From positions 1-64,000 of the forward strand of contig JAEZUM010000084.1 of NCBI GenBank assembly GCA_023421075.1: a DNA stretch of 64,000 nt, read 5' to 3'. This DNA comes from Bacillota bacterium. Its GTDB lineage: Bacteria; Bacillota; Clostridia; Lachnospirales; Lachnospiraceae. Each line of letters starts with the position of its first letter. Position 1 is the first letter of the stretch. Shown here one piece after another: positions 1 through 9,008 of the stretch. The notes beneath the pieces are model-generated. The model was given only the letters and a program-made list of their open reading frames with translations, did no database searches and had not been told where the DNA came from. The translations under genes were made by a program, and so were the position numbers.

Positions 1-1002
1 ACACTTCTTCAAATGGGAAGATGGTTTGGATATAGACCAAACTATGAAGATATATTTAAGATTTGGATAGCTCAAGAGGCAATTGATTGGTATGGATATA
101 TTACAACAGCAGCGAATGAATTAAAAAATGAAATAGCAAAAATGAAGGCAGCAAATCAGACACCTATGGATTTTGGTTTAAAAGTTCGTCAGGATCCCAA
201 TTCTCTGATAGCAACGGCACAAAATAAAATGAGAACTGCCACTCCAGTAAGCCGACCAGTTACTGTATCTGGTAAGCTATTGGAAACTCCTAAATTAAAA
301 ACTGACAGAGGAATCCTTGAGAGTAATGAACGTGTGTTTAAAGAGTTTATTAATAAACTGGCAACGGTAGGTAAGCTAGATACAAGTGTAGGGTCATACT
401 ACTGGAGAGGTGTGCCTAAGGAATATATCGTTCAACTTTTATTGGATTTTGAATCACATCCATGGCACTTAGCATTCCAAGGGCGTGCAATTGCTGAGTA
501 TATTAGTGAGCGTATGAATAATGAGGAATGGGATGTTGCATTAATGACATCAGGAGAAGGACAAGCATATTCATCTGGATTACAGTATGGATCAGATACA
601 TTGATAATCAACACAACAGAAAACAGACGTGTGATCGCTGATAATAAAATGATTAAAATCAGTGGTACCAAGGTTAAAGTTGGTTCAGGTGGATGCACTA
701 AAGTTGGACTTAGTCCTGATCAAGTTGAACTTGCTAAAAAGAGATTTGCAGAACTAAAAACTAATAAGAATATGTCGGATAGTGGTTACTTAATACAAGA
801 ACGCAGTCCTTTGTTAATGATGCATATTATTGAAGCGGAAATTGATGAGCAAGAATCATCTAACAACGATATTCCACATTTTCTTTTTGCTCTTGGTGTA
901 GGATTTCCTGATAACGGAACGGGAACTCAAACAGCAAATTATGTTGTAAATATGGTAGAACTGAAAAATTGGATGGATCCAGATGAGGATGAGGATGAAT
1001 GA
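1..1002 (+). CDS. Z1 domain protein of a restriction/defence operon (5' end missing)
   Basis: The reading frame is open from base 1, so this is the C-terminal part of a longer protein. It opens with the LLQMGRWFGYR motif followed by Y-x-D, which I recognise as the core of the Z1 domain. Family knowledge: Z1 domains accompany a superfamily II helicase region in restriction-like operons with MutL/MORC-type GHKL ATPases, AIPR proteins, nucleases and C5 methyltransferases. The stop overlaps the next start (ATGA), so the two genes are translationally coupled. The acidic tail DEDEDE is the real C-terminus. The helicase half and any upstream ATPase gene lie outside the window. The enzymatic role of Z1 is not established. 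Confidence 0.85.
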   Translation, partial: TLLQMGRWFGYRPNYEDIFKIWIAQEAIDWYGYITTAANELKNEIAKMKAANQTPMDFGLKVRQDPNSLIATAQNKMRTATPVSRPVTVSGKLLETPKLKTDRGILESNERVFKEFINKLATVGKLDTSVGSYYWRGVPKEYIVQLLLDFESHPWHLAFQGRAIAEYISERMNNEEWDVALMTSGEGQAYSSGLQYGSDTLIINTTENRRVIADNKMIKISGTKVKVGSGGCTKVGLSPDQVELAKKRFAELKTNKNMSDSGYLIQERSPLLMMHIIEAEIDEQESSNNDIPHFLFALGVGFPDNGTGTQTANYVVNMVELKNWMDPDEDEDE

Positions 1003-1934
1003 TAAAATCAGAAGAATTAAAAAAAATATGGGATGAGATTACTTACTATGATGGAGGATTTCTACGTTTAAACACCGATCATCCTTTAGAGTGCTATATT
1101 GGTTATCAATCGATTGATCAAAAAACGTTATTAGTAGTTTTTGATAAGGAAATATCGGTTCCTTCATCTTCAAAATCTGTTGTAGTTACATATAGAAAGA
1201 GGGAAATCGATAATAGATGGACACTTTCGTTTGAATTATTAAGGAATGAGCAGGAAGGTGTTTTCATAAATTTGTGTTCTGATTTATTGAACTATTCTTT
1301 TTCTGCTATAAATGAACATGATGCACTAAATCAACTGTTAGCAAGATATAAGCAATGGAACAGACTTTTGGAGTATCAAAAACGTATGCTGCTCGATGAA
1401 AGTAGCAAAAAAGGACTCATCGGGGAATTGACATTCTTGCAACATAAAATCCAAGAAGGTACTAAAATTATAACAGCAGTAAAAGTATGGGTTGGTGCAG
1501 AAGGAGGCGATCAGGATTTTACATTTCCTTTGGAATGGTATGAAGTAAAAACTATTGGTGTTGCAGGAGACGCAATAAATATATCGTCACTTGAGCAGTT
1601 AGATAACGATTCATTAGGCTATTTAGCAATCCTTCGTATTGATAAATGTGCACCGGAAAGAGAGCATTCATTTTCACTTAACGATAAGGTTAATGCAGTA
1701 AGATCATTGGTAAGTGAAGATGATGACGCACTTTCACTGATAGATATAAAACTCGCAAAATGTGGCTATATTGATATGCCGGAATATGATGAACAGAAAT
1801 ATTACTATTCCGGAATGAAATTATACGAAGTAAGAGAGGACTTCCCTCGTATTACAAAAAGAAGTATTCCAAAACAAATTATTGCTAGTAACTATACATT
1901 ATCTATAGCAGGGATTGCAAATTGGGAGGTATAA
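999..1934 (+). CDS. PD-(D/E)XK motif nuclease-like protein (DUF4420 type)
   Basis: A 311-residue protein with the layout of the DUF4420/PD-(D/E)XK family. A conserved Glu sits in GLIGE (about residue 143), an Asp in the DQDF segment (about 173), and the E-V-K signature at about 182-184 supplies the catalytic E-x-K. These are the expected metal-binding residues of a restriction-type endonuclease fold. It overlaps the Z1 gene by 4 bases and is followed by the AIPR gene almost without a gap. The likely role is DNA cleavage in the defence system, inferred from fold and context. It resembles no stand-alone type II enzyme with a predictable recognition site. Confidence 0.8.
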   Translation: MIKSEELKKIWDEITYYDGGFLRLNTDHPLECYIGYQSIDQKTLLVVFDKEISVPSSSKSVVVTYRKREIDNRWTLSFELLRNEQEGVFINLCSDLLNYSFSAINEHDALNQLLARYKQWNRLLEYQKRMLLDESSKKGLIGELTFLQHKIQEGTKIITAVKVWVGAEGGDQDFTFPLEWYEVKTIGVAGDAINISSLEQLDNDSLGYLAILRIDKCAPEREHSFSLNDKVNAVRSLVSEDDDALSLIDIKLAKCGYIDMPEYDEQKYYYSGMKLYEVREDFPRITKRSIPKQIIASNYTLSIAGIANWEV

Positions 1935-1935
1935 A

Positions 1936-4011
1936 ATGGATGCATTGGAATTTCGGAAGGATTTTATAGAAAATATAAAAGCAGAAGCAATGGCTACTGG
2001 GGAAGGCTCTTGCGCATCTTTTGTGAGTAATATGGCCAATTATCTGGTTGATATTGAGGTATTGCCAGATTTCACTCCTTCATTTTATTCTGGTACTGGA
2101 AAATCAAACCGAAAGTTCCGAGTGGACGGATATACCTTAGATGAATTTGACTACACACTAAATCTAATAATTGCAGATTATGAAGGTGTAGAAGAAAGAG
2201 TTTTAGCCCGAACCGGTATTAATCAATGCGTATCTAGACTATCATATTTTGTAGAATTGGCTTTAAAAACTAATTTATATAAAGAAGTTGAAATGAGTAC
2301 ACCTTGTTCTGATTTGATCGATTTGTTACGAACAAACAAAGATCGAATAAGAAAATATAAGTTTTTTATTTTTACAGATGCAGATTTAAGTGATACAATC
2401 AAAACTATTGACAGTATTAACATTGATGACATTCAGGTAGAGTGTCAGATTTGGGATGTGGATCGACTGTTCAGAGTATGCTGCTCAGACATTGGAAGGC
2501 AATCAATTGAAATAGACTTTTTACAATATACATCAGAAGGAATACCTTGCTTAGAGGCAAGTTGTGCAGAATCAGAGGAATATAAAAGCTACCTATGTAT
2601 TATTCCAGGTTCTGTATTAGCAAATATATATGATGCATATGGAAGTCAACTTCTTGAAGGTAATGTGCGGTCTTTTCTTTCTACAAAAGTAGCGGTGAAT
2701 AAAAAGATCAGAGAAACTATATTAAACTCTCCAACAAAGTTTTTTGCTTTCAATAACGGTGTATCAGTAACTGCTATGGACGTTACGCTACAAGAAACTC
2801 GTAATGGAAAATTCATAGTTGGAGCTAAAGATTTTCAGATTATTAATGGAGGGCAAACAACAGCATCTCTTTCGAATGCTCGATTTAAAGATAAGAATGA
2901 TTTGAGCGGGATATATGTACAAATGAAATTAACTCAGATAGGTAAGATGGATGAAGAAAAGGCTACTAATCTGGTTTTGAATATATCAAAATCCTCGAAT
3001 AGCCAAAACAAGGTTAGTGATGCTGATTTCTTTGCAACTCATCAATTCCATGTAAGACTTGAACAATTTTCACGTAGAATATATGCACCTGCTAAGGCCG
3101 GAGCACAATATGAAACAAAATGGTTTTATGAACGTGCAAGGGGACAATACCTCCAAGCTCAAATGCGGTTGACTCCTACTAAGAAGAAGCTATTTATGCT
3201 TCAGAATCCTAAGGAGCAAGTAATAACGAAGACAGATTTAGCAAAAGTCAGGAATACTTGGAGTGGCTTGCCGCATGCGGTGAGTAAAGGTGCACAAACC
3301 AATTTTACTGTATTTGCAAACATTATCGAAGAAGCTTGGAATGAGAATAGTATGCGTTTTAATGAGAAGTATTTCCAAGAATCTGTAGCCTTGACTATAC
3401 TGTTTAAACATACTGAAATGCTTATTCCTAAACAAGGATGGTATGAACAAGGATACCGTGCTAATATTGTTACATATTCAATTGCATTATTACATCATTT
3501 AATAAAAAAGAAGTATAAGAATAAAGTTTTAGATTTAATATCAATCTGGAATAAGCAGTCAGTACCTGAATGTGTTACAGAAGCTTTGATAGATATAACT
3601 GAAAAGGTTTATTACAAAATAACAGATTCTAATAGACCAACAATAAATGTTACTCAATGGTGTAAGCGCGAAGATTGTTGGAAAGGAGTAAAAGAGATTG
3701 AAGTAGCTTTACCATCCAGATTAGAAGTAGCGTTGATTGATGTATCAGCTGAGAAAGTATCAGAACGCGAAGCTATAGTAGATCAGAAAATAGAATCTGA
3801 TATGGAGCTACAAGCTCAGATTTTAAAATACTCCAATGAGCAGTGGAGTAAAATACTTAAGTTTTCCCAGGAGAAAAAGCTGGTTACTCCTGAAGAAGAA
3901 ACAGTATTAAAAGTTGCTGGAAGAATACCAGAGAAATTACCAACCCCATATCAATGTAAAAAGTTACTTATGGTATTGGAACGATTGCAATTAGAAGGAC
4001 TAAAAATATAA
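1936..4011 (+). CDS. AIPR family protein (abortive-infection phage resistance)
   Basis: A 691-residue protein. I prefer the ATG at 1936, which has a GGGAGGT ribosome site just upstream, over an in-frame start 21 bases earlier. The central region (roughly residues 250-400) carries the AIPR hallmarks FFAFNNGVSVTA, FQIINGGQTTASL and the N-I-S-K-S-S-N-S-Q-N-K-V segment. Family knowledge: AIPR proteins occur in restriction-modification operons with Z1, PD-(D/E)XK and C5 methyltransferase genes, as here. The biochemical activity of AIPR is not settled. No membrane segments or signal peptide are visible, so it should be cytoplasmic. Confidence 0.88.
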   Translation: MDALEFRKDFIENIKAEAMATGEGSCASFVSNMANYLVDIEVLPDFTPSFYSGTGKSNRKFRVDGYTLDEFDYTLNLIIADYEGVEERVLARTGINQCVSRLSYFVELALKTNLYKEVEMSTPCSDLIDLLRTNKDRIRKYKFFIFTDADLSDTIKTIDSINIDDIQVECQIWDVDRLFRVCCSDIGRQSIEIDFLQYTSEGIPCLEASCAESEEYKSYLCIIPGSVLANIYDAYGSQLLEGNVRSFLSTKVAVNKKIRETILNSPTKFFAFNNGVSVTAMDVTLQETRNGKFIVGAKDFQIINGGQTTASLSNARFKDKNDLSGIYVQMKLTQIGKMDEEKATNLVLNISKSSNSQNKVSDADFFATHQFHVRLEQFSRRIYAPAKAGAQYETKWFYERARGQYLQAQMRLTPTKKKLFMLQNPKEQVITKTDLAKVRNTWSGLPHAVSKGAQTNFTVFANIIEEAWNENSMRFNEKYFQESVALTILFKHTEMLIPKQGWYEQGYRANIVTYSIALLHHLIKKKYKNKVLDLISIWNKQSVPECVTEALIDITEKVYYKITDSNRPTINVTQWCKREDCWKGVKEIEVALPSRLEVALIDVSAEKVSEREAIVDQKIESDMELQAQILKYSNEQWSKILKFSQEKKLVTPEEETVLKVAGRIPEKLPTPYQCKKLLMVLERLQLEGLKI

Positions 4012-4033
4012 TATTGCGTAGGAGAAATGACAT

Positions 4034-5638
4034 ATGTATTCTGTTGTTGACTTGTTTGCGGGTGCCGGTGGCTTGAGCCATGGATTCATTCAAACAGAAA
4101 AATTTGAAATTAAGGTAGCATTTGAAAAAAACCTCAATGCTCAAAAGACATACAAAGAAAATCATAAAGGGACGACTTTATATTCGGATGTATGTAGTGC
4201 GAGATATGATGAAATTATTAGAGACTTTGGGGCAATTGATGTTGTTATAGGAGGCCCACCATGTCAGGGCTTTTCAAATGCTAACCGACAGAAAAACCAT
4301 GCAATAAGTCAGAATAATATGCTTGTAAAGCAATATGTAAGAGCAATCTTGGAACTGCAACCGAAAGCATTTGTAATGGAAAATGTTAGTATGTTAAAAT
4401 CTGATGTACATAGGTTTTATTTGGCTGAAGGAGATCAAGAGTTAATAGATAAATATAAAATTCCTACTGTTGATACAAGATTGAGTTTACTTGACCAGGA
4501 ATACTATGAGCAACGATTATATGAGATAATTCAGAACGATGATATAGTGAAACAATGCTTATGGAACGAGAAAGATTATTTATTATTAAATAGTGTTTTT
4601 AGACATAAAAAGAGTATTAAAAAAGCAAAGATATCTTTAGAGAAGCATGGTAAAAGCATGATATCTTTAGCAAACAAACTGAAATGTTTAATAACCGGTG
4701 AGAATATTTTTGACACCGATAATGTGACAATAGCAAATGCAATTCTGGACTATTATGATAAGAAGATAAGCGAAAATGAAATGCTAAATGCAGTGGAAAA
4801 ATCAATAATGATGCAACGAATGTTAAGTAAAGTCCAAGAAATCGCTGATAATAAAATTATTGTTGAAGAATATTTGAATAATAACGGGATTGAAATAAAG
4901 ATAAAATCATATTCAGTTAATGATTATCTGAATAATGTCCTTGGATCAGATGAGAACGGATATAGTATTCGTGGAGGTGTGCTATGTGCTGCTGATTTTG
5001 GTGCACCTCAAAAACGCATGAGATATGTCATCTTGGGTGCAAAAAAAGATATATGCGATTCTGTAGAATTACCAAAAGGAACTGTAAGTGAAAAAGATTA
5101 TGCTACAGTTGGCGATGCTATAAAAGATTTAGTTAATATTTCGCCTGTTATTAATGTATCAGATGACACGGGAATTACTCTTAATTGTGAATCTGAAATA
5201 AAAATGAGTTTAAGTCCTTTGGCTCAGAAATTGCGTAATTCGAAGGTTTTAAAAAATCATATTATTACAGAAACTAGGGAAACAGCAAGAAAGAGATTTC
5301 AAGCTATTAAGCCAGGAGAGAATTTTCATTCACTAGATGCTTCCATGAAAGAAAATACATACTCTGATGTGGAAAGAACACAGAATACAATATATTTAAG
5401 ATTAGATTATAATATTCCGTCAGGAACAGTGGTTAATGTAAGAAAGTCAATGTGGATACATCCCGAGCATGATAGAGCAGTAAGTGTACGGGAAGCTGCG
5501 AGGTTGCAGACTTTTCCAGACGATTTTGTCTTTATGGGATCAAAGGATTCACAGTATCAGCAAGTGGGGAATGCTGTACCGCCTATACTAGCTAAAGCTA
5601 TTGCATTAAAATTAATAACACTTTTAGAAATGAAGTAA
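4034..5638 (+). CDS. DNA (cytosine-5) methyltransferase
   Basis: A 534-residue C5-cytosine methyltransferase with the motifs in order: I DLFAGAGGLSHGF (SAM binding), IV GGPPCQGFSNANR with catalytic Cys77, VI ENVSM, VIII QKRMRYVILG, IX RLQTFPDDF and X QVGNAVPP. Between motifs VI and VIII is a long, mostly helical insertion of nearly 200 residues, unusual for small Dcm-type enzymes. The expected role is to modify host DNA so the associated nuclease machinery spares it. It is the last gene of the defence operon, 22 bases after the AIPR gene and preceded by GGAGAA. The target sequence cannot be read from the protein. Confidence 0.95.
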   Translation: MYSVVDLFAGAGGLSHGFIQTEKFEIKVAFEKNLNAQKTYKENHKGTTLYSDVCSARYDEIIRDFGAIDVVIGGPPCQGFSNANRQKNHAISQNNMLVKQYVRAILELQPKAFVMENVSMLKSDVHRFYLAEGDQELIDKYKIPTVDTRLSLLDQEYYEQRLYEIIQNDDIVKQCLWNEKDYLLLNSVFRHKKSIKKAKISLEKHGKSMISLANKLKCLITGENIFDTDNVTIANAILDYYDKKISENEMLNAVEKSIMMQRMLSKVQEIADNKIIVEEYLNNNGIEIKIKSYSVNDYLNNVLGSDENGYSIRGGVLCAADFGAPQKRMRYVILGAKKDICDSVELPKGTVSEKDYATVGDAIKDLVNISPVINVSDDTGITLNCESEIKMSLSPLAQKLRNSKVLKNHIITETRETARKRFQAIKPGENFHSLDASMKENTYSDVERTQNTIYLRLDYNIPSGTVVNVRKSMWIHPEHDRAVSVREAARLQTFPDDFVFMGSKDSQYQQVGNAVPPILAKAIALKLITLLEMK

Positions 5639-5851
5639 GGTAACGCCTTATTAATGTCACATGGAAGTTATTTATGATAATAAATGAGGGGATATTCGAT
5701 TGGAGGAATATCTAAGAGACAAATACTTGAATATATATTTTGTTATACCTATCAAAACAAATTTATCGATAGGAATATACAAAAAGAAGCATTTCTTGAA
5801 AATGTTATTTTGGAAATAATGATAATAATTATTAATATAATTCTAGAACAT

Positions 5852-5920
5852 GATTACACCTATAATCCAGCATGCGGTTTTCAAGGCTTTTCTTGTAATC
5901 AATAATGCGGATTGTAATCA
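5852..5920 (+). repeat. Diverged attachment-like cassette remnant (copy 0)
   Basis: The segment GATTACACCTATAATCCAGC followed by ATGCGG at 5852-5877 aligns with the GATTACACT...CCGGCATGCGG part of the cassettes at 12359 and 16178. Inverted TGTAATC motifs follow at 5894-5900 and 5913-5919, mirroring the inverted GATTACACT pairs there. The tRNA-like 3' end seen in the other copies is not recognisable here. It lies between the defence operon and the ligase operon, consistent with an old junction between inserted modules. The rest of 5639-5970 shows only AT-rich sequence. Confidence 0.45.
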
Positions 5921-5970
5921 GAATTTATATGTGAGCTATTGACATATTATAGGTTATAATTTTCGCAATC

Positions 5971-5999
5971 TTGCTAATAACAAATTATTGTGATAAAAT
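5971..5999 (+). promoter_or_regulatory. Sigma-A-like promoter of the ligase operon
   Basis: A TTGCTA -35 element (5971-5976) and a TAAAAT -10 element (5994-5999) are separated by 17 bases, about 45 bases upstream of the first gene of the operon. That gene has an AAGGTGG ribosome site. No other promoter is apparent before 12243, so this one probably drives all five genes. Confidence 0.55.
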
Positions 6000-6042
6000 G
6001 TAGTAATCATAATACTATAAAATTAAGAGAAAAGGTGGAAAT

Positions 6043-6396
6043 ATGCGTTATAATTATAATGAAATAGTTAAGCTTATAGATAAAGATGTGTTATTACATT
6101 CAGAAGGAGATTTTGTTTATTTTTTAAATACAAATCCACAAAAAGGTTCACTATTATTGCAAGAGTTTAATGATCATATAGAAATTTTAAATAATGAATT
6201 GAAGAATATTAAGTATATAGACTTGTATACACTATTTATTAAAAATATTAATGTGCCTATTTATGTAGTTTATATTGAAAATAAAGAGGAATATGATGCA
6301 GTAATTCAGCTTCAGGCCAAAGAAATTGAATATAAAAACGACGATTTGGAAGTAGAGGCAAATAATTTTGGCAGTTTTATGATTAACAAAATTTAA
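6043..6396 (+). CDS. Hypothetical protein, first gene of the glutamate-cysteine ligase operon
   Basis: A 117-residue soluble protein that I do not recognise. It is rich in Asn, Lys, Ile and acidic residues, with no signal peptide, membrane segment or metal motif. Position and a good ribosome site (AAGGTGG) support it as real. It leads the operon and is followed 24 bases later by the ligase gene. As the only small soluble protein of the set it could be an accessory or carrier protein, but there is no direct evidence for a function. Confidence 0.65.
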   Translation: MRYNYNEIVKLIDKDVLLHSEGDFVYFLNTNPQKGSLLLQEFNDHIEILNNELKNIKYIDLYTLFIKNINVPIYVVYIENKEEYDAVIQLQAKEIEYKNDDLEVEANNFGSFMINKI

Positions 6397-6420
6397 TTTA
6401 TTAAGAAACAGAGGATTTTT

Positions 6421-7665
6421 ATGGAAAGCACTAATGTAAATAAACTTATAGAATATTTTCAATTTGGTTGTAAAAACAGTTTTCAATTAGGTCTGGAATT
6501 AGAACATTTTATAATTGATAAAAAAACAAAGAAAAGTATTGATTATTGTGGAGATAAAGGAATAGAGAGTATTTTAACATTAATGAAATCTGAATTTGAT
6601 GAGATAGTGCTATCTAATAATCACTTGATTGGCTTATCAAATTCAGATTATTCTATATCCTTAGAACCGGCTGCACAATTTGAAATAAGCATAAGTAAGC
6701 AAGAAAGTATTAAGAATATTGAAAAAATATATAACAGTTTTCTGGGAATAATTAATCCTATTCTTAAACAGATGGATTATGAATTAATTAACTTAGGGTA
6801 CCATCCTTTCAGTAAAATTGATGATTTAAGTTTATTGCCAAAAGATAGATATAAATATATGTACCAACATTTTACATCAACTGGAAACTGTGGTAAAAAC
6901 ATGATGAAGGGGACGGCAGCAACACAGGTATCAATTGATTATACAGATGAATATGATTTTATATTTAAATATAAAGCAGCGATGTTGTTAGGACCTATTT
7001 TATCCTTCATAACAGATAATGCCCCTATTTTTGAAGGGGTTCCATATGAGAAGAATATGTTAAGGCAGGATATATGGAAAAATGTTGATCTGGAACGTAC
7101 AGCAATAAATATAAATTTCAAAAACTTCGGGTTTAAAGATTATGCAGATTTTGTATATAATGTACCACAAATTATAAAAGTTAAGGATGGACAAATATTA
7201 TATACTAAAAAAACAGCAAAAGATATTTATGATAAAAAAGAGTTAGAGACGAAGGACATAGATTTAATGCTATCCATGGTTTTTCCAGATGTTCGTTTGA
7301 AGCAATATATTGAGATTAGAGTAGCTGATAGTATGCCATTTCAATATGCTCTATCATATATAGCATTAATAAAAGGATTATTTGTTAATACAGCTTCTTT
7401 GGATTTGTTAATAAAAAGATTACATTATACTAATATGAATGACGTTGAAGAAGCAAAAAAATCTCTTAGCAATAATGGTTATTTAGCACGTGTTTATGGA
7501 AACGATATTAATTTTATAATTGATAAGATGATGAATATAGCTCAACAAAACCTGGAATGTAATGAAAAAAGTTATTTGTCTGCATTGATTGAGCTCACAA
7601 GAGGTAAAAAAACATTATCTCAGATTTATAAAGAGAAGGAGTTAATGATATTATGCGACAATTAA
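6421..7665 (+). CDS. Glutamate-cysteine ligase-like enzyme (GCS2 family)
   Basis: A 414-residue carboxylate-amine ligase. Conserved blocks run in the order of plant and alphaproteobacterial glutamate-cysteine ligases: QLGLELEHF near residue 20, SLEPAAQFEIS near 80-90, MMKGTAATQVSIDY near 160, ITDNAPIFEG near 200, RQDIWKNVDLERTAIN near 220 and PDVRLKQYIEIRVADSMP near 290-306. The family reaction is ATP-dependent joining of an amine to the gamma-carboxyl of glutamate, classically giving gamma-Glu-Cys. The last 13 bases overlap the next gene, an ATP-grasp ligase, which suggests sequential peptide-bond formation. The amine substrate here is unproven. The type is unusual in Firmicutes, which more often use the GshF fusion. 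Confidence 0.82.
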   Translation: MESTNVNKLIEYFQFGCKNSFQLGLELEHFIIDKKTKKSIDYCGDKGIESILTLMKSEFDEIVLSNNHLIGLSNSDYSISLEPAAQFEISISKQESIKNIEKIYNSFLGIINPILKQMDYELINLGYHPFSKIDDLSLLPKDRYKYMYQHFTSTGNCGKNMMKGTAATQVSIDYTDEYDFIFKYKAAMLLGPILSFITDNAPIFEGVPYEKNMLRQDIWKNVDLERTAININFKNFGFKDYADFVYNVPQIIKVKDGQILYTKKTAKDIYDKKELETKDIDLMLSMVFPDVRLKQYIEIRVADSMPFQYALSYIALIKGLFVNTASLDLLIKRLHYTNMNDVEEAKKSLSNNGYLARVYGNDINFIIDKMMNIAQQNLECNEKSYLSALIELTRGKKTLSQIYKEKELMILCDN

Positions 7666-9008
7666 ATATGAATGAAATTAATAATTATTATAAAAATTTG
7701 ATAGAAAATGATTTTGAACAAAATAAGAGGTCTCACATAAATTCCAAAGAGTATCTTAAAAATTCAACTGCCAGATATCACGGGGAAACTATCTATTCCT
7801 TATTTATGCCAAAAATATTTCCCCAAAATTTAGTAGATACTTTAAACGATACAGTTAAAACAATGTACTCGATACTGACCAAGGTAATAAAGGAATACTT
7901 GATTAACGAGGAATACAGGAAGCTATTTGGATTTGATAAAAGATTAGAAGAACTAATCTTAATCGACCGAGGGTATGAGAGTGTTCTTCCAATTTGCAGA
8001 CTAGATATATTTCTAAATGAAGAAGATTTATCCTTTAAATTTTGTGAGTTCAATGCAGATGGAACAAGTTCGATGAATGAAGACAGGGAACTGAATATTG
8101 CATTAACACATACTACGGCATATCAAAAACTAACGGATGAATACGAATTAGCTACTTTCGAATTATTTGATTCCTGGATACATGAATTTATGCAGATCTA
8201 CGCAACATATAAGAACAAGGTAGAAAAACCACATATAGGAATTGTGGATTTTTTGGAGAAGGGATCGTCTCTAGAAGAATTTAATCAATTTAGAAAAAGC
8301 TTTGAAAAGGCAGGGTTTACTTGCGAAGTCTGTGAAATAAGAGAGTTAAGATATAATGATCATGTTTTATATTCACCTACGGGTAAGAAGCTGGATGCTA
8401 TCTATAGAAGAGCAGTTACAAGTGATATAATGGAAAATTTAAATGATGTAAGTCATTTTATTCAGGCGGTAGAAGAAAAGAATATTTGCCTGATAGGAAG
8501 TTTTTGCACTCAAATTATTCATAACAAAATATTGTTTAAATTACTGTATGATAAAAGAACCCAATGCTTTTTATCAGATCATGAAAAACAATTTATTAAA
8601 TCGCATATTCCATATACTGTAAGATTAAGTGGAAATGAATGTGATATTGAGGAAATAATAAAAAATAAAGATAAGTGGATAATAAAGCCGGAGGATTCCT
8701 ACGGTGCTAGAGGCGTTTACGCAGGAATTAATCATGACAGTACAGAGTGGAATAAAGTGGTTCATAATAACGAAGATAATCATTACCTGGTTCAAGAATT
8801 TATTATGCCATACCAATCAGAAAATATTGATTTTAATCTATCGGAACCTAAGTTTACAAAGTATAGTAATTTAACTGGATTATATGTTTACAATGGGAAA
8901 TTGAAAGGAATTTATTCCAGACAATCAAATAAAGAGATTATCTCTACTCAATATGATGAAAACGTCATTGCTTCTTTAATTATAAAGAATAAAAAGGAGA
9001 CGGTATAA
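7653..9008 (+). CDS. ATP-grasp peptide ligase-like protein
   Basis: A 451-residue protein resembling the C-terminal synthetase of glutathionylspermidine synthase or eukaryotic-type glutathione synthetase. FCEFNADGTSS near residue 130 matches the E-x-N-A-D motif of that group. LDAIYRRAV is followed by a segment ending HNKILFKLL, and the nucleotide-binding strand IIKPEDSYGARGVYAG has its Lys at about 345. No amidase half is present. By family it should use ATP to add an amine or amino acid to a carboxylate, plausibly the product of the preceding ligase, whose gene it overlaps. Substrate unknown; ATP-grasp fold fairly secure. Confidence 0.72.
   Translation: MRQLNMNEINNYYKNLIENDFEQNKRSHINSKEYLKNSTARYHGETIYSLFMPKIFPQNLVDTLNDTVKTMYSILTKVIKEYLINEEYRKLFGFDKRLEELILIDRGYESVLPICRLDIFLNEEDLSFKFCEFNADGTSSMNEDRELNIALTHTTAYQKLTDEYELATFELFDSWIHEFMQIYATYKNKVEKPHIGIVDFLEKGSSLEEFNQFRKSFEKAGFTCEVCEIRELRYNDHVLYSPTGKKLDAIYRRAVTSDIMENLNDVSHFIQAVEEKNICLIGSFCTQIIHNKILFKLLYDKRTQCFLSDHEKQFIKSHIPYTVRLSGNECDIEEIIKNKDKWIIKPEDSYGARGVYAGINHDSTEWNKVVHNNEDNHYLVQEFIMPYQSENIDFNLSEPKFTKYSNLTGLYVYNGKLKGIYSRQSNKEIISTQYDENVIASLIIKNKKETV

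Noticed and set aside
5684..5905. 73-codon ORF between the defence and ligase operons
   Set aside because: Low-complexity Ile-rich peptide without a proper ribosome site; its end is the cassette remnant, so it is better read as noncoding repeat sequence.
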